Source: Planctomycetales bacterium
Lineage (GTDB): Bacteria > Omnitrophota > Gorgyraeia > Gygaellales > Profunditerraquicolaceae
DNA: 33,580 nt
NCBI GenBank assembly: GCA_005239725.1
Contig: SBBM01000032.1
Coordinates: forward strand, 1-33,580
Direction of reading: 5' to 3'
Shown: piece after piece, positions 12,101 to 27,100 of the stretch
Layout: every line of letters starts with the position of its first letter
How positions within the stretch are numbered: position 1 is the stretch's first letter
Notes under the pieces: generated by a model
What the model saw: the letters and a program-made list of their open reading frames with translations, nothing else
Told to the model about the DNA's origin: nothing
The model's database searches: none
Made by a program: the position numbers and the translations under genes

Positions 12101-15100
12101 ATGCCATGATAATTGAACACTGCTTCCCGGGGAAGATTATCCACGCTTACAAACTCATATTTATCCTTAAGGCTGCCGTTGGCAAAATTATCCTGGGAAA
12201 GCATAAAATAATTATCATTTATCTTAACGAAAACAACTTTGTGGCCATCAACCACATAGGTATATTTAAAATATGCCAAAGCGTCCGGAATTTGATTATA
12301 CTCAATCATCCCATCCTTTTTATCCATCATGACCGCCAAGCCGACTTTCTCTTCCGGGTTTGTTTTTTCTACGACTAAAACGCTAAGGTGCTCAATGCCT
12401 TTCTTTAAATTTTGCCGAGAAAGAATATGATAACCAATCACCTCCGGTCCAGCCAAGAAGGCGTTATCAACATTAACCATCTGGATATACTCTACGCCAA
12501 AAGAATTTAGCCACTTAAGTATCTCTTTGTTACGCAATATCCAATCTCTGGCATCGCCATGGCCAAATCCTCCCGTCGCAATTTTATCCTTGTCCTCTAA
12601 AATAAATTCACCGCTATTTGTAACCTGAGGCATATTGCGCTGCCGGATAAACTTCACCCATTCCATAGGAATCTGATTGAAATATTTGCTGTTTTCTATA
12701 TGTTGGGCAAAGAATTCTATTATTCCCTCATGGGTAACATCAGAAGTCATAATTATCCAGGGAATTGGCTTTCCGTATTTTTCAGCCAAGGCCCTAATCT
12801 TTTCGGCGCGCATACGGGCAAGGGACTTATTCATTACTTGGCTTGCTTTATATTCTATCTTTGGCCGATCATAGCCTAAACGCGAGCCGCTTCCACCAGA
12901 CAACTCCAAAATTCCGACTTTGCCTTCTTGATAAGATTTATCACCGATTTTAGCGGCCTGGATATGCCTATTAATCTCAGGCTTAGTCATATCGTCAACA
13001 TGAGGAGCTTCAATATTTTCGGGAGTAACACTGACTTTTGCGCCTTCTTCCTTATTAACGATAAACCTAATATATAATTGCTCTATTTCTTCAAGATTAA
13101 GCGTTTTTAACTGATTGATTAATGCCTTTTTTTCTTCGGAAGAAAGCTCAGGCCAGAATGCGAAGATGCTTCCTTTTCCAAAAACAAGAGCTTTTATAAC
13201 AGATTCCTTGTCTTCTTCTGCTAATGCAGCATCGGATAATAATGCGTTGATTTTAGATTCACCCAAACGATTAAGACTTAAGGCATATCCGTATTCTTTT
13301 TTGGATTCGCCATATAGCGTGGCGTAAATGGATTGGTATTTGCAGAGGATTTGCTCTAATTCTATTGGCGAAGAAGATTTATCCGGAGGTGCCTTGGCAA
13401 AATGAGATTCCTGTCCGATAATTTGCTTTAATCTATTTTGATATACATACTCCATAGGGCTACTGGAAACATTTTTGAACTTCGCAGCTGAATCTAAAAT
13501 TCCTTGTGGTATTTCCACCCTAACGATAAATCCTTGACCCTCCGGACCATAAATTTTTAGATCTATTCTATGCACCTCGCCAAAAGCCATATCAAGATGA
13601 TAAGCTAACTCTTCTTTGCTCATACTTTTCACGTCAGGAAAAACTATCAATTCATCATGAGCTGGTACAAATGCCGCGCTTCCACAGTAGTCATAATATT
13701 CTGCATATGGATCTTCCCAATATCCGTCATAATATCGCCAAAATCCTTTTTCTGGTTGGTATAATACCTTAAAGTTATAGCCCTCTTCTCTTATAGCTAA
13801 TGCCTGAGGCAAATATAGATAAGCTTTTTCTTCTGGGAGAATCTTTCTTAATTCAAATAATGCGAAAGAAATCAGTAGTGCCTTTTCTCCACCAAGTTTC
13901 ATCATGGCTTCAACCCCACTCCGTAGAATGCTCCCATCTAATATTGCTTTATATAGCGGTTCAACTGCTATTCGGTCGCCTAAATTACCTAAAACTTCAG
14001 CTGCGTGAGAGCGGACATCAAAATGTTTGCTTTTTAATCTCCAAATGAACCAACTCACTGGAAAGAATACGCGCCACATAGCAAAGAATAAACCTGCACC
14101 TAAACCTATACCGCCTAAACCAATTAATCCAGCCCAGACATAATGATTTGAGATAAAATTAATCACTTGAGCTGTAAATTCTGTTATGGGGCTGCTTGTG
14201 TTCTGAGCTGACGGCTGTTTTCTTCCATAGACTAATACCATCTTATCCATAGAAGACTCAAGTTGTTCTATGTTAACAAAACCGTATGTAGCTAATGCTT
14301 CTTTGATTATGTTCGCAGGAATCCTATAGACCGGGCAGACACCGAATTTATAAGGTTTATCTTGTAGGCAAGGATAATCAGCAATTAGAATATAACCGCC
14401 ATCTTTAATTAAGGAAGGAATCTTTTGGAGGACATTTAAGCCGATTACTCCGATATTCTCATTGAAAATAACTAAATCGAATTGGATGCCCGCTTCTATA
14501 TAATCATTAATTCTACGCGCATCGCCCTGGATTGTTTCAACGCCTCTGGTACGGGATTGCTCGACAAGTTCAGCATCGTATTCCAATGCCAATACATTAT
14601 GCCCACTTTGTTTAAGGGCTGCCTCTAAATCTCCTTTTCCCGAACCAATAGAGAGAATGGAAAGGTTGTGACCGAATTTGCTGCCAATCCAATTTACTAA
14701 CCATTCTCTGTAAGCGGGATTTTCAGAAACGCGACTAAAGCCTATACGATGCTCTTTATCAAACTGCCGATTAATTGACTCAACTTCCACAACTCCAAAA
14801 CCTTCAAATACTTCTTTAGGAATATCTCGTTGTTGAGCTTCCTCCTGCGGAGGAGCGGTTTTATCAGGCAGAGATTCGCTCAATTGCTCGGAACGCACTG
14901 ATTCTGCTTCTGCGCCTTGCTTTTTAGTTTCTTCTTGAGCCGGAGGAACTTCTATATTCGTAGCCCCTGTTTCCTTGGCTACATCATTAACATTTGCGTT
15001 TCCACCTTGCATTCCGGTAGGAGTAAGCGGCGGCCTATCTCCTTGTTTAGCTTGAAATTTCCCTTCAACTTTCTCCTCTCCTTTGCTAGTAATCTTAAAA

Positions 15101-18100
15101 GAAGATATATCCCTTATTCTCCTTAATCCTAGAATAAGAGTTAATGTCCCTAAACAAATTACGGGAATAGAAATCCATAAATTTAACCCTAATTTTAGCG
15201 TAATTACCCCTCCTATAATAATACCACTACCGGTTATACCTGAGAAAAGTTGACCTTTATGCGTAGGCTTCTTAGAAAAAGGATAAGTAAATAAGACTGC
15301 AATGTCTACTAATGTAAATATTATTACTCCGTGAACAAATACTCTCATCCGATTAAGCTTTATAAAGTTACCTTTACTATCTGCCATCCCTCCCTTGTGT
15401 AGAACTTCCTTCCATTTTTTATAATCATCCAGATACAAGTGTCGCCACTCCTTTATCCCAACATCTAGCGGCGTAGCCCCCGGATTTAGAAGTATGGGCA
15501 TTAAGTATCCCGATAGGAAAAACATGAAGAAAAAGAAAGAAAGCACTAGAGTCGGATTCCACCATATCCATATACCTAACGTGCCCAGCACCATACCTAT
15601 TAAAGAAAAAGTAAAATGCGTGGATTCAAAATTATATAAAGGATTATCTTCTTTTTTAGTGGAAAAAATAGAAACGTGGTCTAAACCCGGGCCTCTTCCT
15701 GTGGCTATGTAGCCAGCCTTGCCTTCCATAGCGAGCTGAGCTCCGCTGGCCTGGGTTAAAACATGTGCCTGGAAGAAAGGGGATGATTTAAGGATTTTTG
15801 CAAACCAACGCAACGTTCCTATCAAAATTCCATAATCAAATATAAATCTTATCCAACCAGAATAAGTAATTGCTTGAGAAAAAATAATTCCCAGGAAACC
15901 TAAACTGATTTCCAAAGGAAAGGCGCTAAAACCGCTGATTCCGGCAAAAAGAAGCCATAAAATATAGAATAAATTAACCCGCTTAACCCACGGCTCTTTC
16001 CAGTAAAATCCTATTCCACCGTAGAAATGGCTTAACATCTTGAGACTTCTATCAAACTGGTTTCCAAAAGTAGGTGCATTCTTAAGGTAGTACATATATC
16101 GCGTCTGCATCTGTTCTACTGCGCCTGCACCAAACTTTTCAAATATACCTGTGGTGGTAGGCCAACTTACTTCCCTAGCTTTGCCTGCTTTTATATACTC
16201 TACATAATCAATAGATTTCCCCTTCACCCTTGCATTATATCCCCCAAATATATCTTCGTTTACTACATAGGTTTTACTCAAACCACCCATTGTCCTTACA
16301 AAATCCATATCATAAACATCCGGATGACCATAGTGGAATCTTACATCTAACATATTCAAGTCCCTTTGAACAACCGTAGTAAATGTTCTATCTGCGTGGG
16401 CATGGAAAGAAGCAATGGTCCCGTAGTCTTCCGTAAAGACATGTTCGGGAAACCCTACTAAAACAAGGTCATCCCTCTTTTTAAATTCCTGTAAAAGATT
16501 GGGCATAAAGAAACAGTCTTCTATATACATATCCTGGTTCATATCCATAAGCTGAGCGTATCTACCTTTTACAAAAGTAAGAGTATGATTCTGGTTTTCC
16601 GGCTTACCCTGCCCTAATATAGCTCTACCTGGTAGGGCAATTTGCTGAATCGCTTTGTTTCCTTTCATTAAAACACTATGCGTATCTGTAAGATAAGCTA
16701 CTTCTAAATTAGGATAATACCCCATTAATCTTTGGACAGACTTTATCCTAAAATCATCTTGTTTTTTATTTATTATATTTGCGTAATCCTGATAACTTAG
16801 GACATACTGAAATTTATTTTTTACTCTTTCATTAATTTCCCTATTCCATTCTTCTTCTGAAGATTCATAGGTATGCTTATTTATCTTTGCTAAAAGCCTA
16901 AATGCTTTTTCATAATGCATCACTCCTCTTACAGTGCGGGCCAAGGGTTGAAATCTGCAAGCCGACCACATTTCTAGTTCTTCTCTAATCCATTCACTTG
17001 AAACAACTAGTTCTTCCCCTCTCTTTAAAGAAGATAGTTTCATTAAATCTAATTCGATTTCTTGCGTTTTTATATCTTCTCTCTTCCTACCAAGAAAATC
17101 TATTCTTTCTTTGAGGCGGGATATTAAGTTTTGCCATTCATCATGGAATTGCTCAATAAGATAGGTTAAAAAGGTGTGATTTCCTTTAGCAAATTTTCTG
17201 TTTAAAGAAGGAGTATTATCGGTTTCCTTATCCAGTTCTAACGGATATAACACGGCTTCATTATAAATAGGAGTGATTACGCTAAACAATAGCTCTTCAA
17301 AAAGAGGAGCACGGGGAGCATCCATCAAGATTTGCTCATAAAGAGATAGTAATCTCCATTTGGCAAATTTATTTAAAGGAGTCCGGTTAAACTCCGGTTT
17401 TTTTGTAATCTCTCCTGATAAGAATTTTCCTGTGCACTTTTTTTCTATTTTATAACTATAATTTTCTTTTTCTACTGAATTAAGAATATCTTCATAATGC
17501 ATAATTTCTATTACTGAGTTCCAAAACTCTGCAAAGGCGATTTTTCTCTGTTCGTCGTTTAATCCCTTGTCAACCCTTTCGGGAACACTCTTATTTGCAA
17601 ATATCTTTGCCAAATTGTTATTTTCTACTCCTTTCTTGACCCTTCCCCAAGATTTAATAAGTTTTTGTCTTAAATAGATGGCCTTTCCAAATCCCAAGAT
17701 TCCTTCAATTATATAAAAGATAGAAAATGTATCTAAGAAATAGAATGCCAAGAAAGGTAGCCAGAGAATTATAATCGTAATAAATCCGCCTCCTAAATTA
17801 CCGGCAAGCCACCATAAACCAAATATTCCAACCATCGCAATTATCGGCTTGGAGAAATATCTATGGAACCATTTATCGCTAGAAAGTTTATTGAACCATT
17901 TAAACAATCCATTATCAATAGGTTTCTCTAATTTTGGCTGGAGCCAGAAATAAGTTAGACCTAAAAGGATAAGATTAACTGGCGCTAAGAAAAATTCTGT
18001 AGCGGATGGAAATATCATATAATCCAAAGCATTTATCTGGAAAGTAGCATCGAAAAGGTAACCAAAAACATAGATATTCCAAAGTAATTTAATAATAAAG

Positions 18101-21100
18101 GTTGTAACCCATACTATTCGATTCAGCCATGATCTTTGGTTTTGTTGAGTTGCTTTTCGGTCCTGGTAAGGCGGTATGGGTTTGCCATAAAGTTTTATGC
18201 CTTCCGATTGCCTCTGCCATTTTTTCTCAAGATACTTAAGCATAAAATAACCGAAAGCAAATACAATAAGAGGAATTCCAATAAGCCATCCAGATAGATT
18301 ATCAAAGAAGGCCTTATATGCCGTTATCGCTATAATACCTAACGCATTAAATATATATACTGGGGATAAATTAATAATACTCTGCAGCCAGCCTTTCCAT
18401 CCTCCCTTGCCACCAGAAATCTCTATATAAGTTTTATAAGGCAAGAGAGCTTCCGGAAATTTTGTGCCTTCTTTAATAGTCCCGGAGGGATCCCACGAAT
18501 CTCCCTTATTCCAATAATGAATAAGATAAGCTTTTACATATTCGGGTGTTCTAAATATGCCATCAATATCATCATAATTTAGGTATGTAGAAAGCGGCTC
18601 TTTCGTACGCATACCCTTCAGCCTTTGGGTCCCATTACGGATAATTTGGTACATTCTGCCTATCTCTGTCTTAATAGTTTTGCCTATATCCTGATATCTT
18701 TGTTCGACAGCCATATTCCTTGCTATGTGGAATAGGAAAGAAATAAAAGCAGGCGTTGTCTGACGGAAATTTGCTGCTACAACAAAAATTCTATAAAAGA
18801 GCCTTAAATCTTCGCGGGTAAGTTCTAATGAATTTGTATTTTCTGCTCCCAACACATTCTTAAGCCACCACTTATACTCCTCTTCTAATCTTTTTGCGGA
18901 AACTTTATGATTTGTCGTTGATTTTCCAAAGAATTGCTCAACCAATAAATCTGCTAGCTGTTCTTCATTCTTATCAAAACCATAATCCGGTACTAAAGTA
19001 GTGCTATTATTTCCATTGGGAGAGGAATCGCCATTGAATTCTATATTATTATTTATCTTGCGCCCCGCTGCGAACTTACGCCATAACCAACCTATTATTC
19101 CGCCTATCAGTGTAACCAATATAATTGCACCCGGCACCCCTACGTACCATCTCCATTTATCTTTGATTTCTTTTTTCCAGCTTTCTCCGATATCTATGCG
19201 TTTCTTGCCATTGCGAGACGGATCCATTTCTCCGTTTATAAATCTGTACTTCTGCAGGTGTCTTATTTCGGACGAAAGAGATTCCTTTTCATCGACAATA
19301 TAATCTATATAAATTCTTCCTTCTTTGTTTAAATAATTTGTTTCCTTATAATCTTTTATTACAGTAAAACCGGAGTTTATTTTGTCTATATTTTTAAACA
19401 ATTTTCCCGATGCTCTATTTTGAGGAACTAAAACTGTAAATGAAGGTTGCTCTAACTCATTATAAATACCCAGTTCTAAGTTATTCCTATCCACCAAATA
19501 GCTTAGATTTCCCTTAGCAACTAATATCTTTGTATAAAATCCTTCTAAGAATTTAATTCTACCATCGGGATAAAGATACATTTTTTTCAAAAACCACCTA
19601 TCTTTCCTGTAATCTTTAATCTCATAAGTTAAATATCCATCTATAATCCTTGGGTTGTTAACATTTGATTCCCAATCGCTGTCTTTCCAATTATTAATGG
19701 TGTGCAGCCGCAATAGAGAAGTAAATTTCGGCCACAATGTTGGCTGGGCGTATTTTACCGCATTATTGCCTTTTGCTACATCATAATCATAAGTGTAGCT
19801 TCCTCTAAAAAAGTCAAATTCGTCATAAGAAGGATAGAATGTAATCCACTTTGCTGTACCCTTCGGGTTCCCGCCCTGCTGATCCATTTCTACTGAAGAA
19901 TACCCTGTTAAAACTGCAAATTGCCGTCCTCTATTGTCTTTTATCTCTTTATTTAATTCTATAACTTTGTTTGATTGGAATAAGCCGGAAAGATATTCAC
20001 TATCGAGATTTAATTTTTCGGATTGCGGAACTAATTTTATTCTTGTAAAATGCAGATTTCCCTGGTTATCTACAAAAGTGTTATTGGAAACTGTGTAAAT
20101 ATAGCCATCGATAATTTTTATTGATTTATCGACTATGCGGTATCTGCCATATTTGCCGTTGTACAAAAATATCTCTTTTACGCCGTTTAAGAAATCTACT
20201 TCATTAAGGATACCGTTTATTCTGGTTTCTTTAGTGATTTTTCTTGCGCCATAATTATGGCCATCGTAATCCCTGCCATAGTCTTTTCTTTCGTATATAA
20301 GTTTGACGCCGTCTTTGGCAAATTCAATATCTTTTAACTCCGATTCGCTCTTGATATCTCCGCTGTTTATAATCACGGTCTTCCCGGACTTTGCTATACC
20401 GAGAACTTCCAAAAGAACCTTGCTGTAGATTTTGTTCCCTGTGACAAAGTCAGCATAAATTAACTCTTCTTGCGTATCTTTGATAAACTTATTTTCTATG
20501 CCTTTTAATGTTTCTTCCCTCGCCTCGGAATTCATTTTGGCTAAAGAATAAAGTAGATCCTTATTAATAACTTCAGCGTAAGTGCCTTGAAATTTGTATT
20601 TTAATAACCCATAGGGCGTTTTCGACTCAATATAATAAAGATGCTTCTTTGGTTCATAGATAAGAATATTCTTTACGCCTTCGTTCTTGCTTACTGCTAT
20701 TGCTAAACTCGCTAATTCAATACCTTTTCCGTCCGCAATATATTCCAAGCCTCCAATTACTTTAGTCGGCGCATCAACAGCATAAATGCTTAATTTTATT
20801 CTCTCATTCTTAACCTCTACAGTAATATACGGATAAGAACTTCCCGCTTTGAAAGCCTGATATTCCATACTAGGAACTTCATTTTTACCATACGGATTAA
20901 ACTGGCTAATCTCTACCCATTTCAAACTGATAAGGTCTTCTGAATTAATCCCATTATCCTTAGCAACTTCTGCCACCCTTTCACGCCAAACTACAGGCAG
21001 GCTGTTATAATTAACAACTCTGGATTTAGATATTAATAAATCTTTAGATTCACCTTTCATTATATATGTTTCAGCGCTTACTTCTTCTTCGCCTCTGTAA

Positions 21101-24100
21101 GTTATATAAGTGCGGACTCCAGGATTAATTTCTTTCCACAAAGTAAATCCACCGCGCAATGCTTCTCTTATTATTCTATCCTGATCATCCTTATACTGTA
21201 TAGTCCAAGAGGCCATTTCGCCTTTCGGAGTATAAACCACCAACCCGCCGGTTCTTAAATCAAATACGCTCTTTTTATATTTTTTCTCAAAACCGGCAAC
21301 ATCATACCCAAACTTAGATGCCAATTTAGTTATATTTGCTTTATAATTTGCGGTAAACTGCGGCTTGCCGACTATCAAGACTTCATCGTACCTCTGCGGA
21401 TACCAGGTTGTAGGCATATCACTCTTGTTAAAATAAACCTTGATGCCCATGCCGGGTATTACCTGATAAGCAAAGGTATTTTCATTGACCCAGTCAAAGA
21501 AGTTCTTAAGTTCGGGAGAGAACCAAACAATATAATCTTTACCGTCTTTTTGGTATATTAAGGTATCGGGGGTGGTCCTTGTTTCTACTGCTATCTCTTT
21601 GCCGAATAATTTAGCTTTCGCCTGATCTTTTTTATCTTTTTCCGCAAATTCAGGATAAATCTTTCCAAATTTATCGGTCTTATATGAATCTGCCCAGCGG
21701 ATGATCCCGCTTTTAACATCTTCAGGGGTTACATTGACAGGCTCAAGAGTCTCGCCGTTAACTGTGCTAAAGTTAATCGAATAACCCTTGGCGGATTTCG
21801 ACGTGTTGTACTCGATGAGGTATCTTTCACTGGTTTCAGGTATTACTATCGCATCTACTTCGGCGAGGACTACTTTTCTCTCTTTTTCAGATAACTCTTC
21901 CCTTGATTTCAGCGTAAATCCGGTAGGCAAACCCGGCTCAAGTACTAGATACATCTTCTGGACCGGCGGCATTTCAGCCTGGGTAGATATATAGCCCAAC
22001 CTTCCGGTATTATGCTCGATTATCTTGGCAAATTTACTGACCTTGTAATCGCGTAAAATATCTAAACCCTTGTCGCCAGCTTCAAATATGCCTTTTCTGT
22101 CTTGGTAATTGATCCTTAAGACCGTGTATTTTTTCCCGTCTTTCTCTTCTTCAGTGCCATAAATCCCGCCGTTATCTATTATTTCCCTCAACAATTTTTC
22201 GTCTAAAATAACTGCTTTCTTTCCTAATTCTTCAGGATAAACAACGCCTTCACCCTTCAATATTTCCGTTGCTTTCGCAAATCCGGTTATACCCAATTCT
22301 ACTACCGCGAATGTCTTTCCTTCCAAAATGGGCAGGATCAACATTTTTTCGGCCTCTTCATGCCGGCGAAGTTTACCATCTACGTTCTTAGCATTCAGAT
22401 AAACCTTATTGCCTTGTAATTCTACATAGTATAACTCGCCCTCTTTTTTGATTCCAACAGCATGCAACTCGGCATCTTTCATATAGCTTAATGGCTTAAG
22501 GCTTAAGAATTCGTCATAACTCAAACCTTTGGGCAGCGCGCCTAATTCATACTTTACGCCCAACTCTTCCCTTAAGAAGAAATACTTATTAGCCGAAGGG
22601 GAGAATGTTACCCTGTATTCCTTGCCGCCCAAGATAACTGTCTGTTTGGTAATGCGCACATCTTTGGGCAAATTGACACCCTGGACTTTTCCGGCAGGGG
22701 CGATAACCCCCTTATTAATCTCGTTTTCAAATCCCGCAGTTATTTCTTTTTCATTTTCCGGGTGTATGACATCAGGGAACTTCTTTTCTTTATCCTTGTC
22801 GCCCTTAAGGGAATAGAACGGACCTAATTTAAGCGAATAGGTGGGCTTGTCGCCATCAGGGATACTTACTTCTACCTTTGCCCGCATCTCCATTAATTTA
22901 GGAATAGGCACATCCAGGCCGAATTTCCAGTAGCGCGTACCATAAACCGTGGTTTCCCTGCCCATATCCAATTTTATATCTGCGGGCAATTCTGCGCGCA
23001 CATTTACCTTGTAGGTCTCGGTGGTTGCCTCCGCGTCTATTTTCAGTTTATCGTTAAGTAAGGAATATTTCCCGCCAATGCCGGGCAGAATTTTGTTGTA
23101 ACCGAAGTAGTCGGAGGTATCCTGCAGCCAGCGCACGAATAATTTTATTTCTTTATTCTTATCGAAAGTATAACCGAAGCCCAACTGCGCGCTGTAAAAT
23201 TTCTCATCAACCGATATATCCGTGGGCACGCTGTAAACCGTATCCTGCTCGGTCCAATAAATCATTTCCGTGTTGGATTTGGACAGGGAAACCATACTCG
23301 CCTTTGCTTCCACGAAGAACTTCTCGGCGAAATTATCGCGCACGTGAATACTATGGGCGTGGATAAGCCCGCCTTCGCTCAGGCCTAAATCTACATATCC
23401 GGAATAAGCAATGGACAGGTTATCGGTAGGAGTTATGCCGAAACTCTCGAATAAGACCAGGCGGTATTCTTCCCAGTTTTCTTTTGTGCCCGGGCCGGTC
23501 TCTTTCTCCATGTAGCGGTTAACCAACTCAGTCTTGGTTATGGAAACCCACTTGTCGCCTTCCTTGCGTAAGAGAACACCCACGCCCTTTGCCCCCGGGC
23601 TCATATCCGTGCCTTCCAGGCTCCAGACACTCAAGTCTACGTTAAAACCGAGTATGCTCAATAAATCGCGGGAATAAGCGAAATTGCCCCACGCATCTTT
23701 ATTCAACACTGCCCCTAATTCCACATCCGGCGCCCGGCTATCCATTATTTTCCGGATATCTTCATCGGTAAACAGGTAAGGCAGGGATAAATTGCCTTTT
23801 AAATATAGCGCAAATGCATCTTTGTCATATTTCACCTGCTGGTTATCTTTTATGCCGTCTGCCTGTGCAGCCTTGGCAAGGGCCGCATTTATGGCTTCAA
23901 TAGAAGGAAGCGTATTTCTCAAACTATTGCCTTGCGTAATTACCAATTCTTTCTGGGTAACGATTTGTTTCTTTAACCCCAAATAAGAAACCATCACCTG
24001 ATTTATTTTATCAAGCAATTCAGCGGTCTTATATTTGCTGTCGCGCAATGCATAGGCAGCATCCCAGGCCTTGCCGATAATATCCGTACGCCAGTCAATA

Positions 24101-27100
24101 TAAGCGATGTCCGAAGAATAATCCGCGCTTAAGCCATCTAAATAATTATTCGCATCGGTAATCTGTCCTTGTATATTGCCTATTTCAGTATTGGCTGCGG
24201 TTATGTCGCCTTGCAATTCAGTAATATACGCCTCCGCCTGAGGGATAAGTTGATTCTGTAACTCATCTCTGCGCGTTGTATAATCAGTCAGCGTTACCTG
24301 TAAAGTTGCCAGATGGTTCTGGGCACCAGTTAATTGACCTTGCCAATAGGTTACATCTGCTGGCGTGCCATTCTGCTGGGCATTGCTAAGCTGCTGCTGT
24401 ATCCAGGCAATAGACCAAGGAGTTGAGGCGCCGGCATTAAGGTTATTTATTTCACCTTGCAAATAGGCGATTGAACCCTGCTGGGTTGCCGGACCGTTTA
24501 AGTTATTTAATTCGGCCTGTAACGCAGTAAGGTTATTTTGCGTGCTGGCTAATTCCTGAGATAAGGTATCCCTGCCTCCGCTGATGATGTTTTCTTTATC
24601 ATTTAAATAATTTATGCCGTCTTGGGTATTCGTACGTTCCGAATCAAGATTATCTTTCTGATACGTACCCCAGGAAGCCGCGGCTGCAGACGGATCGTTA
24701 TGCCAATTCATATTGATACTATTGAGATTATTGGCTGCGCTCTGCCATTTGTTTACGTTATTTTGCGCGCTTACATAATCCAATACTTCAACTATGCTGG
24801 TATCGCCGCTATTCAAACGGTTCAAATATGACTGCGCTTCCTGTAACTTCGATTGTTTATATGATCTTTCCGCATTCAGGCTGGTTATCTGCTGCTGATA
24901 ATAACCAGCTAATTCCGTATTTCCGTTATTTATAGCCTGCTGCCTTAACTGTTCTGTTTGCTGAATTTGCGCATCTATCGCGGCAATGTCATTCTGTAAA
25001 TCAGTTATCCCCTGGCTTACCTTTGCCTTGGCGTCATTTAAGTTCTGGGTAGCGGTTGTTAAATTATTCTGCGCATCCGTCAAATTATTGTTTGCGCCTT
25101 CCTTGGCCTTATTTATTTCAAACTCTATCTGTTTTCTCCAGTATTCCAGGCCGAAAACCTTATCCAGGTAAGTCCGTAATTCCTCCTGGGAAATAGGCAG
25201 GTCTTTGTTTATCTTCTCGTAGAGTTCAGCTAATACTTCCGACTGCCTGAATTCCCTAACCATCTTCACCAAGGTTAAAACTTCCTTTATGTAGTTCTTG
25301 TAAAGTGTTATCTTTTGCCCGTGGATGTGGTTTACTTCTTCCCCGTCAAGCAGGCCGGTAATTTTCTCTCTTAAATCTTTATCTTCTACAAACGGAAGAA
25401 GTTTTCTTATAGACTCTTTGATTTCCTCAAAACTCGGCTTATAATTCTGCGGAATGGGGGTATCAGTTGATTTTAATTCTTCATCTGTAATTACACCAAG
25501 CGGAGGAACTTTAGAATAAATAACCTCGCCGTTATCGGATACTAACTTCGCGTACCCGTTAAGGTAGCTTTCGTCTCTGGTAAATTCGATTATGCCGGGA
25601 AGGTTCCTGTTGTTAGCATCCCTGGTAATATACCTTTCATCGTAAGTCACGACAGTCTGCGGAGAAAGCTTTATGCTGTGGCCGTTATCAAAATCCACAG
25701 TCAATTCCTCAGTAAGGGTTGAAATAAGTTCGATGCCCTTTAATTCTTTTTCTGTACCCACGAAGAATGCGGACGGGCTATCTTTCCTGAAGGTATATAC
25801 GACCGCCACCGGCACATCCAGCTCTTTTTCGGCAACAACAAAGGCAACGGGATTCCCTTTGTATTCATATTCGCTCTTTGCCGTTTCTACATACGCGGAA
25901 TCCTTCAAGAAATACACCTTTTCGCCCTGGACGGAGAATTCCTCATCGCCTGCAAGGCGCTTAGCGGATAATTCCCTGTCGACCAATATTTCGTAACCGC
26001 TGCCGTTGTCCGTAATTGCAAACTTATGCTTTCCGCTTAAACCCTGCTCCATTGCCCACTGGATTAAAGACATGTTCAAAGAAGGTATCATAATTCTTCC
26101 CGTATAAGGATTATAAGGAACATTGCCTTTATTGATTTGTATCGCGATATCGGAATGGCTGCTGCGGATGTAAGGCTTTCCGCTCTTGGCGTCTACCTCT
26201 CCGCCCCACTCTTTTAAGCCTTCGGCATAAACTTTCGCCCTTTCCAAATGCATCGTAGAGAATATGGGGACGAATCTCCCGTCTTCCAGCCACAAGTTCT
26301 GGTCTCTCAAGAATGTCTCGGTTTCAAATTTATTTTTATCCTTGTCTTCGTAATCATAATACATCAGGCCTTCGGAGAGGATATCCGTCTTCTTTTCCTT
26401 GATATCGGTCTTGAGTATATACTGGTAATGCCCTTTGCGCATTACGAAGTAAGCCAGGTTAGGGTCGGTATTGAGCAATGCCTCTTTATAGGCCTTTCGC
26501 TGCAGGCCGCCAAGATAAGCAATTGCCGAGTAATCGGAGCGGAACGGATTTTTCCCCCGGATTGTATCATTAAGCCAGTTGTTCAATATTTCCCAGGGAA
26601 GGTCGGTCCTCAACATATTAAGCTCTTCCCTGCTGCCTTCGATAATTTTCCCTGTTTCAACGTCATATCTGGAGTTGGTATAAACTTTCGGCCAGATAAC
26701 ATTCACTAAAATAAGTTTTAAGCCCCTGCCCTCAAGGACCATTACGCCGCCGGCTGTGTTTGTCTTGGTCATCTTCGGCATATTCACCAATATATCAATG
26801 GTTTTGTCTATGAGCGAAGCCACCGCAATAGGAGAAACCTCGCCCGTATCTATCATCCCGTAAATTATGTTTGCGGCATCAAGGATAGTGCCGTATTTGC
26901 CGCCGAAACTAAGGCCTGCATAGGTGTTGCCGCTTACTTTCGTGCTGAATAATGAATTGGCCAAGGCTGTCTGGAAGGAAACATAAACTTTTAATAAATC
27001 CTCATCGCTAACGTCTTTGGCCTGGGACAAAATACTTATTATGTGGTCGAGAGACTCCTTGGCGGAAACCGGCAGCTTCTGAGACTGTTTTGCCACATAG

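Noticed and set aside
15778-15786. SSP triplet (KSSPFF) within the GT48 domain
   Set aside because: It falls inside the conserved C-terminal part of the synthase, with Phe after Pro and no domain boundary; taken as chance.
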